Part shown: one piece after another, positions 42,968 to 51,515 of the stretch
Layout of the letters: each line of letters starts with the position of its first letter
Position numbering within the stretch: position 1 is the stretch's first letter
Source of the DNA: Lentimicrobium saccharophilum
GTDB taxonomy: Bacteria > Bacteroidota > Bacteroidia > Bacteroidales > Lentimicrobiaceae
NCBI RefSeq assembly: GCF_001192835.1
Contig: NZ_DF968182.1
Coordinates: 1,242,968-1,306,967 of the forward strand
Direction of reading: 5' to 3'
Length of the DNA stretch: 64,000 bases
Notes under the pieces: model-generated
Told to the model about the DNA's origin: nothing
Databases searched by the model: none
What the model saw: only the letters and a program-made list of their open reading frames with translations
Made by a program: the position numbers and the translations under genes

Positions 42968-43252
42968 ATGGAAAACGAAAAACATCATATCGTACCGTAT
43001 TTAACACACATCATGGTCTTACTCGGCCTGATTGTGCTGACTGTAATCACTGTGCTGATTACCAGTGTGGAACTTGGCGCCTACAATACCACCGCGGCCT
43101 TGATCATCGCATCCTTAAAGGGCGCAGTGGTGCTGCTGTATTTCATGCACCTAAAATTCGATCATAAAATATACTGGGTTATGGTGAGCATTGTTATTGC
43201 CATATTTGCTGCCGTGATCGTGGTTACCTTTTTCGATTACCTTTACAGATAG
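42968..43252 (+). CDS. ctaF: Cytochrome c oxidase subunit IV-like protein
   Basis: 94 residues with three helices (HIMVLLGLIVLTVITVLITS, TTAALIIASLKGAVVLLYFM, YWVMVSIVIAIFAAVIVVTF). The second has the conserved KGAVVLLYFMHLKFDH seen in the CoxIV/CyoD-like small subunit. Lies between subunits III and II. Confidence 0.9.
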   Translation: MENEKHHIVPYLTHIMVLLGLIVLTVITVLITSVELGAYNTTAALIIASLKGAVVLLYFMHLKFDHKIYWVMVSIVIAIFAAVIVVTFFDYLYR

Positions 43253-43260
43253 GAGAATCT

Positions 43261-44196
43261 ATGTACTCAGGAGCATCAAACTTTGTTACAACAACCGATA
43301 CAGCGTTTGCCGTAATTATCGGCATATCGGTAATTTTTCTGGTCGGAATCACGGCAACCATGCTTTGGTTCGTTTATCGCTACAATAAAAAAAGGAATCC
43401 GGTTGCCACACAGATTCACGGGAGTAATACCCTTGAAATCGTCTGGACAGTTATCCCGACCATCCTGGTCCTGATTATGTTTTTCTATGGCTGGTCAGGC
43501 TACTCTCCAATGAAAAAGGCGCCGGAAGATGCCATGAAGGTCAGGGCAACAGCCAGGATGTGGTCATGGCTTTTCGAATATGAAAACGGCATAAAGACTG
43601 ACACACTCTATATCCCTGTCAATAAAGCCGTCGCTCTTGACCTGATTTCCGTTGACGTGATTCACAGCCTCTATATTCCCGCATTCAGGGTGAAAGAGGA
43701 TATGGTACCCGGTAAAACCAATAAAATGTGGTTTATCGGGCAAAAGGAAGGGGATTATGAATTATTCTGCACAGAATACTGCGGACTTTCTCATTCTTAT
43801 ATGTTTACAGAAGTTAAAGTTCTCCCCCAGCCGGAATTTGATGACTGGTATGCGGCCATGGCTGACACCTCAAAGCAGTCAGCTGTAGCAGCCAAACCCG
43901 GGGCTGCCGGAAAACGGCTTGTACAGATAAACGGATGCCTTGCCTGTCATTCCGCCGACGGTACCAAGCTGATCGGCCCCACCTTCAAAGGCCTCTATGG
44001 CAAGGCCCATACGGTAATAACAGGAAATTCGGAACGCGAAATTGTTGCGGATGATGACTATATCATCAAATCTATTTATGAGCCAAACGAAGATGTAGTC
44101 AAAGGTTATGTTAAGGGTCAGATGATCTCATACAAAGAGCAACTGAGCGAAGAGGACATCGCCCATATTATTGAATATCTGAAGACACTTGAATGA
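43261..44196 (+). CDS. ctaC: Cytochrome c oxidase subunit II with fused cytochrome c (caa3 type)
   Basis: 311 residues. Two N-terminal helices (AVIIGISVIFLVGITATMLW and LEIVWTVIPTILVLIMFFYG), a cupredoxin domain with the complete CuA motif CTEYCGLSHSYM near 175, and a C-terminal cytochrome c domain with CLACH near 226 and a Met-containing segment (VKGQMISYKEQLSEEDIAHI). The fused haem defines the caa3 subtype and is the likely entry point for electrons from ActE. Good ribosome site (AGGAGA). It overlaps ctaB by 4 bp. Confidence 0.96.
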   Translation: MYSGASNFVTTTDTAFAVIIGISVIFLVGITATMLWFVYRYNKKRNPVATQIHGSNTLEIVWTVIPTILVLIMFFYGWSGYSPMKKAPEDAMKVRATARMWSWLFEYENGIKTDTLYIPVNKAVALDLISVDVIHSLYIPAFRVKEDMVPGKTNKMWFIGQKEGDYELFCTEYCGLSHSYMFTEVKVLPQPEFDDWYAAMADTSKQSAVAAKPGAAGKRLVQINGCLACHSADGTKLIGPTFKGLYGKAHTVITGNSEREIVADDDYIIKSIYEPNEDVVKGYVKGQMISYKEQLSEEDIAHIIEYLKTLE

Positions 44197-45065
44197 TTGA
44201 AAAAGCATATTCACGTTATGCTGCCCTCTCTCGTCTGTGTAAATTCAGAATTTCCTTACCGGTAGCTCTCACAACCTTTACCGGTTACCTGATTGGAATG
44301 GGGGGAATCGCTCCGGAAATAATCTTTCCGGTAAGCGGCGTATTTTTACTTGCAAGTGCCGCCTCTGCCCTGAATCAGATTCAGGAATACAAAACAGACC
44401 TGCTGATGCCGCGAACGCGCAGCAGGCCCATCCCTGCCGGCGAAATCAGCCGGAAAGCTGCGATGGCCTGGACGATTTTCTTTGCTGTCGCCGGCACCGC
44501 TATACTCTGGTACTTTTCAGGATGGTTGCCGGCTTTTTTGGGATTACTCACCTTTGTCTGGTACAACGGCATCTACACCCCCCTGAAACGCATTACCGCA
44601 TTTGCGGCTGTTCCCGGCGGCGTGGTTGGCGCCCTGCCCCCGGTAATCGGATGGGTGGCAGGAGGAGGCGACATTGCCCACCCTGCCGCATTCGCCCTTG
44701 CCATGTTCTTCTTTATCGGACAAGTACCTCACTTTTGGTTGCTGCTCCTGCGGTTTGGGGAACAATACGAAATGGCCGGCATCAAATCACTCACTTCCCG
44801 GCTATCACATGTACAGATACGTCGCCTTACCTTCATTTGGATTGTTGCCACGGCAGTGTCGGCCATGCTATTGCCGGGGTTTTATGCATTCCATCATGAA
44901 ATATCCGCCTGGGCCGTGTGGATACTCTCAGGACTCCTGGTGGCTGTGTTTGTAAAACTGCTTAAACCTTCACTGGAATCGGTGAGGTTCAAATCATCCT
45001 TTTTACTGATCAACCTCTACTATCTTCTGATCATGGTAACCTTCGGCCTGGATGTATTGATCTGA
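44193..45065 (+). CDS. ctaB: Protohaem IX farnesyltransferase (haem O synthase)
   Basis: 290 residues, about nine helices of the UbiA prenyltransferase family. The first Asp-rich motif is changed: NQIQEYKTDLLMPRTRSRP has E where the usual motif NxxxDxxxD has D; the second Asp and the RTRSRP run are intact. It converts haem B to haem O, the precursor of haem A, as needed by the oxidase just upstream. Length is normal. Confidence 0.93.
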   Translation: MIEKAYSRYAALSRLCKFRISLPVALTTFTGYLIGMGGIAPEIIFPVSGVFLLASAASALNQIQEYKTDLLMPRTRSRPIPAGEISRKAAMAWTIFFAVAGTAILWYFSGWLPAFLGLLTFVWYNGIYTPLKRITAFAAVPGGVVGALPPVIGWVAGGGDIAHPAAFALAMFFFIGQVPHFWLLLLRFGEQYEMAGIKSLTSRLSHVQIRRLTFIWIVATAVSAMLLPGFYAFHHEISAWAVWILSGLLVAVFVKLLKPSLESVRFKSSFLLINLYYLLIMVTFGLDVLI

Positions 45066-45211
45066 CAATTGCCGTAAAGCAGAGATCTGTGTTCCATCCG
45101 GTAACGCAGCAGGTAAATAACCAGCGCCAGGGAGAGGAAAAGAAAAACCACCTGTAAAACTGCAGCTAAAGGCGGCGCCTCATCAGGCCAAAACCAGCCA
45201 GGTAAAACCAT
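45020..45211 (-). CDS. Possible small membrane protein, 63 residues
   Basis: Reads MVLPGWFWPDEAPPL, then a hydrophobic helix (AAVLQVVFLFLSLALVIYLL) with a basic flank. It overlaps the end of ctaB by 46 bp antisense. Upstream the frame stays open with protein-like sequence (RFFRYPPP) but offers no better start. No ribosome site is evident. It might be real because the adjacent gene on this strand is a conserved small membrane protein, but chance is not excluded. Confidence 0.33.
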   Translation of the reverse strand: MVLPGWFWPDEAPPLAAVLQVVFLFLSLALVIYLLRYRMEHRSLLYGNCQINTSRPKVTMIRR

Positions 45212-45269
45212 TGGAGGCGGATACCGGAAAAAACGCGGGACCGCCTGTAAATCACCAACTTCTATAAAT

Positions 45270-45455
45270 TTACATCCCCAGTGACTTCATTGCTTCATAC
45301 ACCAGAAACGCAGGCCACACCAGGGCTTTGAGAAAACCAAGCACACCCATCCAGAAACCGGTGGCATGCGAAATAAAATAAACTGCTGCGCCAATCAGCC
45401 CTAATCCGTAAATGGCTCCGGAAGGACCGCTTTCATGCATCTGAGTCTTTGCCAT
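45270..45455 (-). CDS. Conserved small membrane protein, 61 residues
   Basis: A short protein with a hydrophilic N-terminus (AKTQMHESGPSGAIYGLGL) and two closely spaced helices (IGAAVYFISHATGFWMGV; LKALVWPAFLVYEAM). The words MHESGPSGAIYGLGLIGAA and FWMGVLGFLKALVWPAF recur in many bacteria as a small uncharacterised protein, so I regard it as real. Function unknown; probably inner membrane. It lies just outside the oxidase operon on the other strand. Confidence 0.82.
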   Translation of the reverse strand: MAKTQMHESGPSGAIYGLGLIGAAVYFISHATGFWMGVLGFLKALVWPAFLVYEAMKSLGM

Positions 45456-45650
45456 AAGATAACCGTTTTATATTATAAAATTAGATGAATTTACTATGCG
45501 GATTACAAACATTACCAGAAAGTAAATCCTGAACTGAGTATTTCCGGATGCATAAAATTGTCTACATAAAAAAGTGTTCCCCAACCTCAAAACCAGGATT
45601 CTCCCCGGTAATTCATATCAGCAAAAAAGACCCGGCCGTTGTCAGCTAGC

Positions 45651-45674
45651 AAAAAAAGGGGGCCGGAAGCCCCC
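45651..45674 (-). terminator. Rho-independent terminator of the cytochrome c lipoprotein gene
   Basis: GGGGGC at 45658-45663 pairs with GCCCCC at 45669-45674; on the minus strand seven T follow. It lies 24 bp after the stop at 45698. Confidence 0.85.
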
Positions 45675-45697
45675 ATTAAAACATGGTAAACGGTCTT

Positions 45698-46156
45698 CTA
45701 TCTTTCAACGGTAATGTCCTTAACCTCATCAACGGTAATCAGTTTACCGTCATTGCCAAAATTCTTTAATACATAATTGATCACGGCAACCGCATCTTCA
45801 TGATTATCCAGCTGAGGCGGCATGGGTGCGGGATAACTTACAGTACCGCCTGAAGCTACTTTCTCTGAACCATTCAACACCTGGGCCACAGCCATTCTGG
45901 TGTTGTTCAGCAGGAAGTCAGAGCCGGTAAGAGAAGGAAATACATTGGGAAGACCCTGACCATCAGCCTGGTGACAGGCAAAGCACTTCTCCTTATAAAT
46001 CTGCTCTCCGCGTGCCAGCTGTACTGCAGGATCCACGGTTTCTTCAACCTGAGCAGACTCTGTGGTACCTTTCTGTCCTCCGCCACCACAGGCGGTGATC
46101 ATTACGATCCCGAAAACCGATGCTAAACTTGCGATAAGTAAACTTTTTGCTTTCAT
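45698..46156 (-). CDS. Cytochrome c class I lipoprotein
   Basis: 152 residues. Lipoprotein signal (ASVFGIVMITACGGGG, lipobox ITAC), an acidic linker (VEETVDPAVQLA), then a cytochrome c domain with CFACH near residue 63, the loop GQGLPNVFPSLTGSDFLL, and a Met ligand in YPAPMPPQ. Ends DEVKDITVER. A soluble or outer-leaflet electron carrier; it may serve the oxidase or a peroxidase. Own terminator, close to the act/cox module but on the other strand. Confidence 0.9.
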   Translation of the reverse strand: MKAKSLLIASLASVFGIVMITACGGGGQKGTTESAQVEETVDPAVQLARGEQIYKEKCFACHQADGQGLPNVFPSLTGSDFLLNNTRMAVAQVLNGSEKVASGGTVSYPAPMPPQLDNHEDAVAVINYVLKNFGNDGKLITVDEVKDITVER

Positions 46157-46238
46157 AATATTTGGTTTAGTAAATTGTAAAGTTAAGAATAAAGAACAAC
46201 AATCAGCCTTTCAGGGCTGCTTTTATCTGTAAATTAAC

Positions 46239-46268
46239 AAAAAAGGCTGAACCCGAAGGTAACAGCCT
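46239..46268 (-). terminator. Terminator of the gene ending at 46293
   Basis: AGGCTG at 46244-46249 and CAGCCT at 46263-46268 pair; ACC and GGT extend the hairpin inside. On the minus strand TTTTTT follows. Confidence 0.7.
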
Positions 46269-46292
46269 CTTAAACGATCCACCCGGAAAGTT

Positions 46293-46877
46293 TTAATTCA
46301 ATGGTGTATAGACTATAGATAATAACTCACCGGACTTACCGGGGATTACCGGACATTTATCAACAATGGTGGTCATCGCATCTTCCGGGATATTCGCCGT
46401 AACGGTAACTTTCAGGTTACCACAGTTACAACCGGTGTATTCTGCCATGAACCTGTTTGAAATCCAGACACCCTGATTAAACTCATTTACCCCCTGATAT
46501 TCATACACATATCTGTTTCTCAGGGCAATATTATTCAAATAATCGCAGGCATATTTAAACCTTTCCTGGGTGGCAACCGTAGTATACTTGTAATTGACCC
46601 CGTTTTCATCGAAATCGTAAATATGGGCCACATTTGACCTGTTTTTGTTTTCTGATCTGTGGCAATAGAATACCAATCTGTTGGGAAATGATGAAACATC
46701 CCATGATTCATCGGGATTTTCGTTATTCCACCTGGCATATTCCATTTTTATAATGGTGCTGTCAAGCCCTAGCATCAGGCCCGGAGCTTTTGCTTTTATT
46801 TTACTTACAGGCTTCACTTGCCCGAAACACAAAAGCAGGGAAAGTATAAAACCAGATAAAAGAATGACTTTTTTCAT
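46293..46877 (-). CDS. Secreted protein of unknown function
   Basis: 194 residues. A signal peptide (VILLSGFILSLLLCFGQV) and a body with no recognised domain. Features: MEYARWNNENPDESWDVSS, a strand-rich central part (RLVFYCHRSENKNRS, VAHIYDFDENGV), and a Cys pair (GCNCGNLKV) near the end, with further Cys at about 112 and 178. Disulfides are possible. Bounded by its own terminator downstream and a bidirectional terminator-like hairpin upstream, so it is a monocistronic unit. Confidence 0.7.
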   Translation of the reverse strand: MKKVILLSGFILSLLLCFGQVKPVSKIKAKAPGLMLGLDSTIIKMEYARWNNENPDESWDVSSFPNRLVFYCHRSENKNRSNVAHIYDFDENGVNYKYTTVATQERFKYACDYLNNIALRNRYVYEYQGVNEFNQGVWISNRFMAEYTGCNCGNLKVTVTANIPEDAMTTIVDKCPVIPGKSGELLSIVYTPLN

Positions 46878-46918
46878 AACGGTCCGGGTTAAAATTCAAG
46901 TTAAATGAATTGGTAAAA

Positions 46919-46960
46919 AAACCGGACCAGATAAATCTGGCATGACAACCGGTCCGGTTT
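46919..46960 (-). terminator. Bidirectional terminator-like inverted repeat
   Basis: AAACCGGACC at 46919-46928 and GGTCCGGTTT at 46951-46960 are perfect 10-bp complements; inside them CCAGATAAATCTGG (46927-46940) forms a competing small hairpin. Runs of A on the left and T on the right allow function on both strands. It probably ends the four-gene operon that finishes at 47146. Confidence 0.7.
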
Positions 46961-47145
46961 TCTATGTTACAAAAATACACCCGGATATGGTCTTGTGCAA
47001 TCCGTCAAAATACTACTTTTACGGGCACCGGAGATAAAACAGACCGTAAGTAGAAATACCCATAAGTCAGTATCTAAAGGCAATGCATAAGAAAAATCCG
47101 GGAAACTGATTCGTTAGCCCGGATAATACAACACGGTAACAATGC

Positions 47146-48159
47146 TTAAAGTTCGTCAGCCTGCAAAAAACGCACTTCATTCAGGCAACGGATGGAACGG
47201 TCCGAAAAATAATCAGCGGCCGGATACAGCAGAAACGCCCCCTGGGTTTTTATGCCGTACATCGGAACAATGAGCACTTCGGCCTGATCGTTCCGGTTAA
47301 ATATTTCGCTGTAGGTAAACACGGCACGATAACCGTCAGGAGCCGAAACCAGCACCATTCCGGTCATCAGGTTCTGTTTTGATACAGGATAAAGGTCAGC
47401 GGTAAAATCCTTGAACATCACCCCGGCAAAAGGCGTTGTGCCGTGAATACCGGTACCCCTTCCATAAAAAACAGCGCCATACGAAACCATGTCACCGGTC
47501 AGTTTGCCTTCTTCAATGGTTCTGAGCAGCTTGTCACCGGCTTTGAACTGAAGTTCCGGTGCATACATATCAGGTATATTCCGGTCAATCTTAAATGCGA
47601 TTTTCGAAGAGCGTACGGTGATTTTCACCGGATTGCTGATATTGCGTTCCGTGTATAGATCAGAAGCCACCACGAGTTTTGAATCTACCGGGAGTGGCCA
47701 GAGTTCTTTGGTTTTTGAAGGTACGATCCTGCGCACAGCAGCAGCAATGATGATCTCATGCCTGTGGATCGGATAATACAACTCACCCCAGCTGAGCACT
47801 ACTTTTTGCCCGGAAGCATTTTCTACCTCCACAAAAAGATCAATGATGGGCGGAAACTCCGCTTCATTCTTTTTTTTCAGGATCGCAGCATTCAGGATAT
47901 CGTAAAGCGAATAGCCCTCATAAAGATAGGCTCCGGTAAATTTCCCGTTTTCGCCTTCCAGCAGGGTCTCTTTTACGATCACCTCCCTGCGCTTCAGCGC
48001 TGAAAAATCAACCTCTCCGGGATTTGCCACCTCGCCGGCTATTACAACTTTGCTCATTTTAAGTTCATTCAAGGGGGCATCGTCATAAAAATCGTTGGTC
48101 TGTGCCTGCAAAAGACCGGTGAAAATCATTGCAATTGCTGTGATTATAATTCTTCTCAT
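47146..48159 (-). CDS. Secreted protein resembling the molybdopterin-binding (sulfite oxidase) fold
   Basis: 337 residues with a signal peptide (IIITAIAMIFTGLLQAQ). The first part has the pattern of the oxidoreductase molybdopterin-binding domain: IAGEVANPGEVDFSALKRRE, then GAYLYEGYSLYDILNAAIL, then VEVENASGQKVVLSWGELYY. A second half repeats it in part (TTPFAGVMFKDFTADLYPVS, VLVSAPDGYRAVFTYSEIF). I see no Cys in the position that ligates molybdenum in sulfite oxidase, so it may bind another ligand. The fold assignment is by eye. Last gene of the operon with the TonB receptor and two lipoproteins; it may be a periplasmic binding component. Confidence 0.6.
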   Translation of the reverse strand: MRRIIITAIAMIFTGLLQAQTNDFYDDAPLNELKMSKVVIAGEVANPGEVDFSALKRREVIVKETLLEGENGKFTGAYLYEGYSLYDILNAAILKKKNEAEFPPIIDLFVEVENASGQKVVLSWGELYYPIHRHEIIIAAAVRRIVPSKTKELWPLPVDSKLVVASDLYTERNISNPVKITVRSSKIAFKIDRNIPDMYAPELQFKAGDKLLRTIEEGKLTGDMVSYGAVFYGRGTGIHGTTPFAGVMFKDFTADLYPVSKQNLMTGMVLVSAPDGYRAVFTYSEIFNRNDQAEVLIVPMYGIKTQGAFLLYPAADYFSDRSIRCLNEVRFLQADEL

Positions 48160-48224
48160 ATCAGATGTTTTGTTTAAGGTGATTAAGATTCATGTTAAAA
48201 GAACCAGGCGGTATCCGGATGTTG

Positions 48225-50567
48225 TCAGAAACCAGCTTCCAGACCTGCTGTAATAAACCGTCCGGGCCCTACGTTAAATTTGCTGTCGTAGATTTTTTCG
48301 TCAAACAGGTTCTGCAGGTTCAGCGAGACTTTAAGGTGTTTGCCGACGGGCCTCCAGAACCTCAGATCAAGGGTTGGGTATCCCGGATATTTGTCCCGGT
48401 TTAAAATTTCATCCACGGTATTCTGATCATTTATATAAGCAGCCCCTGTATACCGGAATGAGGCTCCGGCATTGACAAACCTGTTTGTCCAGATCAGTCC
48501 TGCGTTGATGATGTGACGGGGTACGTCCGTCATGGTTTTGCCGGCAAGATCAATGGTATCATTTGCGGCGATCTTGACATAATCCAGTATTTCAGCGCTG
48601 GCAAAGGCGTATCCGGAATAGAAGGTAACAGCCGGTGTGATTTCAATATTTACGGATAATTCAGCGCCATAGATTTCCACTTCGCTGATATTGGCCCTGA
48701 TAAGAATCGGACGTTCCCCGAAACCCATATCAATGGTCTGTCCGTTGGTTACATAGTACTGAAAATCGCTCCCCCTCGAATAATATGCGGAAGCTTCGAG
48801 GGATATACCATTGAGCGGGCCGTTGGCAAAAGGCCTCAGGTCGATGCCGGCCTCAAAATTATTAAGATACTCGGGCCTGAGGTCAGGACTGGCCACTTTG
48901 AAACCGCCTTTAATCCGGCCGCTGCGGCACATATCATCAAGCACTGCCGGCCTGAATCCCCTGGAATAACCTGCATAAACCCGGCCCTGCTCATTCCAGC
49001 GGTAATGAGCCGAAATACGCGGACTTACAGCGCTGCGTGTATGTGTGGGCATGGCCTTGTTCTGGTATGCTTCCATAAAGAACGACTCCTGTGTGGGCGC
49101 TTCCGTGTAAAATAAGCCATCATAGAAACGCGCAATATCGTAACGCACCCCGGCAAGAATGCGCACCCTGTCATTGAACAGGCCGATTTCATCCTGGGCA
49201 AACATTGACCAGGTGTTCATTTTCCCCGCATTGTAAATGATATCTGTAGAAGTGTAATACTTGTCATAAGCATCCACACTTCCGTTGCGCAGGTCGAAAC
49301 CTCCCGTCAGTTTATGATTTTTGCCCAGTTCACGCGTAACCGTGGTAAGCCAGCCAAAATCCCTTCTGGTACTGAGCACCTCATACCAGGTGTAATCATC
49401 TTTGAGATACTCATTAACCTTTTTGTAGTCCTCATTCAGGAAATAAGCGGAGGAGTGCAGGGTGTAACTACCCAGGTAGCCTTTATAATTCAGGGTGATT
49501 CCGTAAGAGTCGTGGTCCGTGGTATTGCCCCGCGGCTGAAACACCTTTTCTCCGGTTCCGCGATTGTCGTTGTAATAACTGAGGCTGGCCCCGATGCTGT
49601 GCCTGCTCCCGATGTTGTAGTTCGTTCTGAACGAAGCCCCCCCTTCACGCAGGTCGCTTTTTACAATGTAAGGGTTGGCCTGCTGCTCGGCATCCGGCTG
49701 GGTGATATAGCCGTCGCTGGCACGGTAAAAGGTGTTCGCCGTCCAGGTCCAGGAATTGCCGGGTTGTTTAACTTTGATCGCTCCCCCGGCATTTAATCTC
49801 CCGCCCATAGTGTTGAATGATCCATATGATAAGCCGGCGTTGACAAACAGCTTCTCAACTGATTTTTTTGTGATGATATTGATGATTCCGCCCATGGCAT
49901 TCCCTCCATAGATGGCAGAGCCGGCGCCTTTGGTCACTTCCACTTTCTCAATCTGCGCGGCATCAATCATGTTCCAGTCGAAACCGCCCCCATCGCTTTT
50001 ATTCATCGGAATGCCATCCACCAGTATCAGCACCCTTCCCTGCTCCTTGCCACTCATTCCGCGCATGGTAACCGTAGCTTTGGTACTGAAGATTCCGAAT
50101 GAACGGCCGTAATTCACCCCCGGAACAACCTTCAGCACCTCATCAACGCTTTGAAGCGGAAGGGCCTGCATTTTGGCCGGGCCAACCTGTTCTATCCTTA
50201 CCGGGGTATTGGCGATCCTGCTATCGGTACGGGTCGCTGAAACCACAAAGGTTTCCATATCGGTGGTCGCGGGTGAAAGCAGGATGCGGAGACCAGTTGC
50301 ATCTGCGGCAAAACGCCCGCGAAAGGTCTGATATCCAAGGAAACTGATGGTAAGGGTTACAGAATCCCCTTGTAAAGTACATAACCTGAAAGCCCCGTCC
50401 TTATCAGTAGTGGTGCCTTTCCCGGCCTTCACCAGTATGCTTGCTCCCGGCAATGGCGAGAGACTCGCGGCATCGAGCACGCGGCCTCCGAGGCAGGGCT
50501 GGGCAATTATACTTTCGGCGGATAACAGCAGGGCGGCAAAGGCCCAGATCATATATCGGTTTCTCAT
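48225..50567 (-). CDS. TonB-dependent receptor with carboxypeptidase-like N-terminal domain
   Basis: 780 residues: a signal peptide, a CarboxypepD_reg-like domain (GGRVLDAASLSPLPGASILV, residues about 25-110), a plug domain (VVSATRTDSRIANTPVRIEQ, VDEVLKVVPGVNYGRS, RVLILVDGIPMNKSDGGG, GAGSAIYGGNAMGGIINII) and a 22-strand barrel ending in an aromatic strand (AGLEAGF). Imports a substrate across the outer membrane with TonB energy. The size and the lack of a SusD partner point to a metal chelate, corrinoid or similar small compound rather than a glycan. Confidence 0.92.
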   Translation of the reverse strand: MRNRYMIWAFAALLLSAESIIAQPCLGGRVLDAASLSPLPGASILVKAGKGTTTDKDGAFRLCTLQGDSVTLTISFLGYQTFRGRFAADATGLRILLSPATTDMETFVVSATRTDSRIANTPVRIEQVGPAKMQALPLQSVDEVLKVVPGVNYGRSFGIFSTKATVTMRGMSGKEQGRVLILVDGIPMNKSDGGGFDWNMIDAAQIEKVEVTKGAGSAIYGGNAMGGIINIITKKSVEKLFVNAGLSYGSFNTMGGRLNAGGAIKVKQPGNSWTWTANTFYRASDGYITQPDAEQQANPYIVKSDLREGGASFRTNYNIGSRHSIGASLSYYNDNRGTGEKVFQPRGNTTDHDSYGITLNYKGYLGSYTLHSSAYFLNEDYKKVNEYLKDDYTWYEVLSTRRDFGWLTTVTRELGKNHKLTGGFDLRNGSVDAYDKYYTSTDIIYNAGKMNTWSMFAQDEIGLFNDRVRILAGVRYDIARFYDGLFYTEAPTQESFFMEAYQNKAMPTHTRSAVSPRISAHYRWNEQGRVYAGYSRGFRPAVLDDMCRSGRIKGGFKVASPDLRPEYLNNFEAGIDLRPFANGPLNGISLEASAYYSRGSDFQYYVTNGQTIDMGFGERPILIRANISEVEIYGAELSVNIEITPAVTFYSGYAFASAEILDYVKIAANDTIDLAGKTMTDVPRHIINAGLIWTNRFVNAGASFRYTGAAYINDQNTVDEILNRDKYPGYPTLDLRFWRPVGKHLKVSLNLQNLFDEKIYDSKFNVGPGRFITAGLEAGF

Positions 50568-50579
50568 TTTTAAGAAAAA

Positions 50580-51515
50580 TTATTGCTGAATCTTGATTTC
50601 GAGCAGCATGGTCCCTTGTTCATGCTCATCGGCCAGAACAATTTTAAGCAGGCCGTATTTACCCTGCTGGGTCTTGAAAGGGATTACCTTGCCTGAATAG
50701 GCATATTTGCAGTTACCGCTCACTTTCGTGGGATTGTAACCTGTGACCAGTAAGCTGTCATTTACCGCAGCGTCAAAAGCCGCCGGAGAAATCAGGTCGT
50801 TATCTGAAGTATTGTAGTCGAAGAGGGTTGAATTCTTCTCAGGCCAGTTATTGATCAACGGATAATATCCTACCACCGAGGTGTATCCGGGACAGGTAAG
50901 CGAAGGCGATGGCAATCCGGAAGTAAAATAGAAGTAAGGAACAATATCAATGGTACTCTCTTTGCCTGCGACGGAAACGTCATCGTAAACCAGACCCAGG
51001 TCGGCATCGAGGTATGAAGGGGAAGTGAAATTCTGCTGCATACCCAGCACTAAATCAGCATAGTGGCGGATCGGCCCGTAACTGGTACCGGCCCCTTTGC
51101 GCACCACGATACTGGCAGTGGCGGTATCACGGTCGGCATTCATCACCAGCACCCGCCAAACCTCTGAAGCGGCCTGACCCTTCGGAAAACTGAAGTCGGC
51201 ATCGAAGCCCTCATTGCCGGCATATATCCCCTTATCAAGCTGAACAGTCGTATCATTGCCCGTAATGCGTTCAATGCGCAGGTACGTGAGCGGAGACCCG
51301 CTTCCGGAAGCAAGTACGCCGATATTGATCTTGCCGCCAGGGGAGACTTCCTCGCCCGGAGCCGTATAGGCACTCCCGGATTTCAGAATGACCGAAGCAC
51401 TGTTGATTTCCTCTTCCTGGCTGCAGGAAGCCAGAAAAAATGAACTTACCGAAAACAAACAAAACTGCAGGGCCAGAATAAAGCCCCGCAGTTTCAACAA
51501 AGATTTTGTATCCAT
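50580..51515 (-). CDS. Lipoprotein of the TonB-receptor operon, paralogue 1
   Basis: 311 residues. Lipoprotein signal ending LASC (Cys about 30). The N-terminal half resembles an Ig-like domain (SVILKSGSAYTAPGEEVSPG, DTTVQLDKGIYAG). The C-terminal half (HYADLVLGMQQNFTSPSYLD; VPYFYF; LISPAAFDAAVNDSLLV; VIPFKTQQGKYGLLKIVLA; TMLLEIKIQQ) matches the corresponding half of the neighbouring lipoprotein, so the two are paralogues. No named family recognised. Directly precedes the receptor gene (12 bp), consistent with surface capture of the same substrate. Confidence 0.78.
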   Translation of the reverse strand: MDTKSLLKLRGFILALQFCLFSVSSFFLASCSQEEEINSASVILKSGSAYTAPGEEVSPGGKINIGVLASGSGSPLTYLRIERITGNDTTVQLDKGIYAGNEGFDADFSFPKGQAASEVWRVLVMNADRDTATASIVVRKGAGTSYGPIRHYADLVLGMQQNFTSPSYLDADLGLVYDDVSVAGKESTIDIVPYFYFTSGLPSPSLTCPGYTSVVGYYPLINNWPEKNSTLFDYNTSDNDLISPAAFDAAVNDSLLVTGYNPTKVSGNCKYAYSGKVIPFKTQQGKYGLLKIVLADEHEQGTMLLEIKIQQ

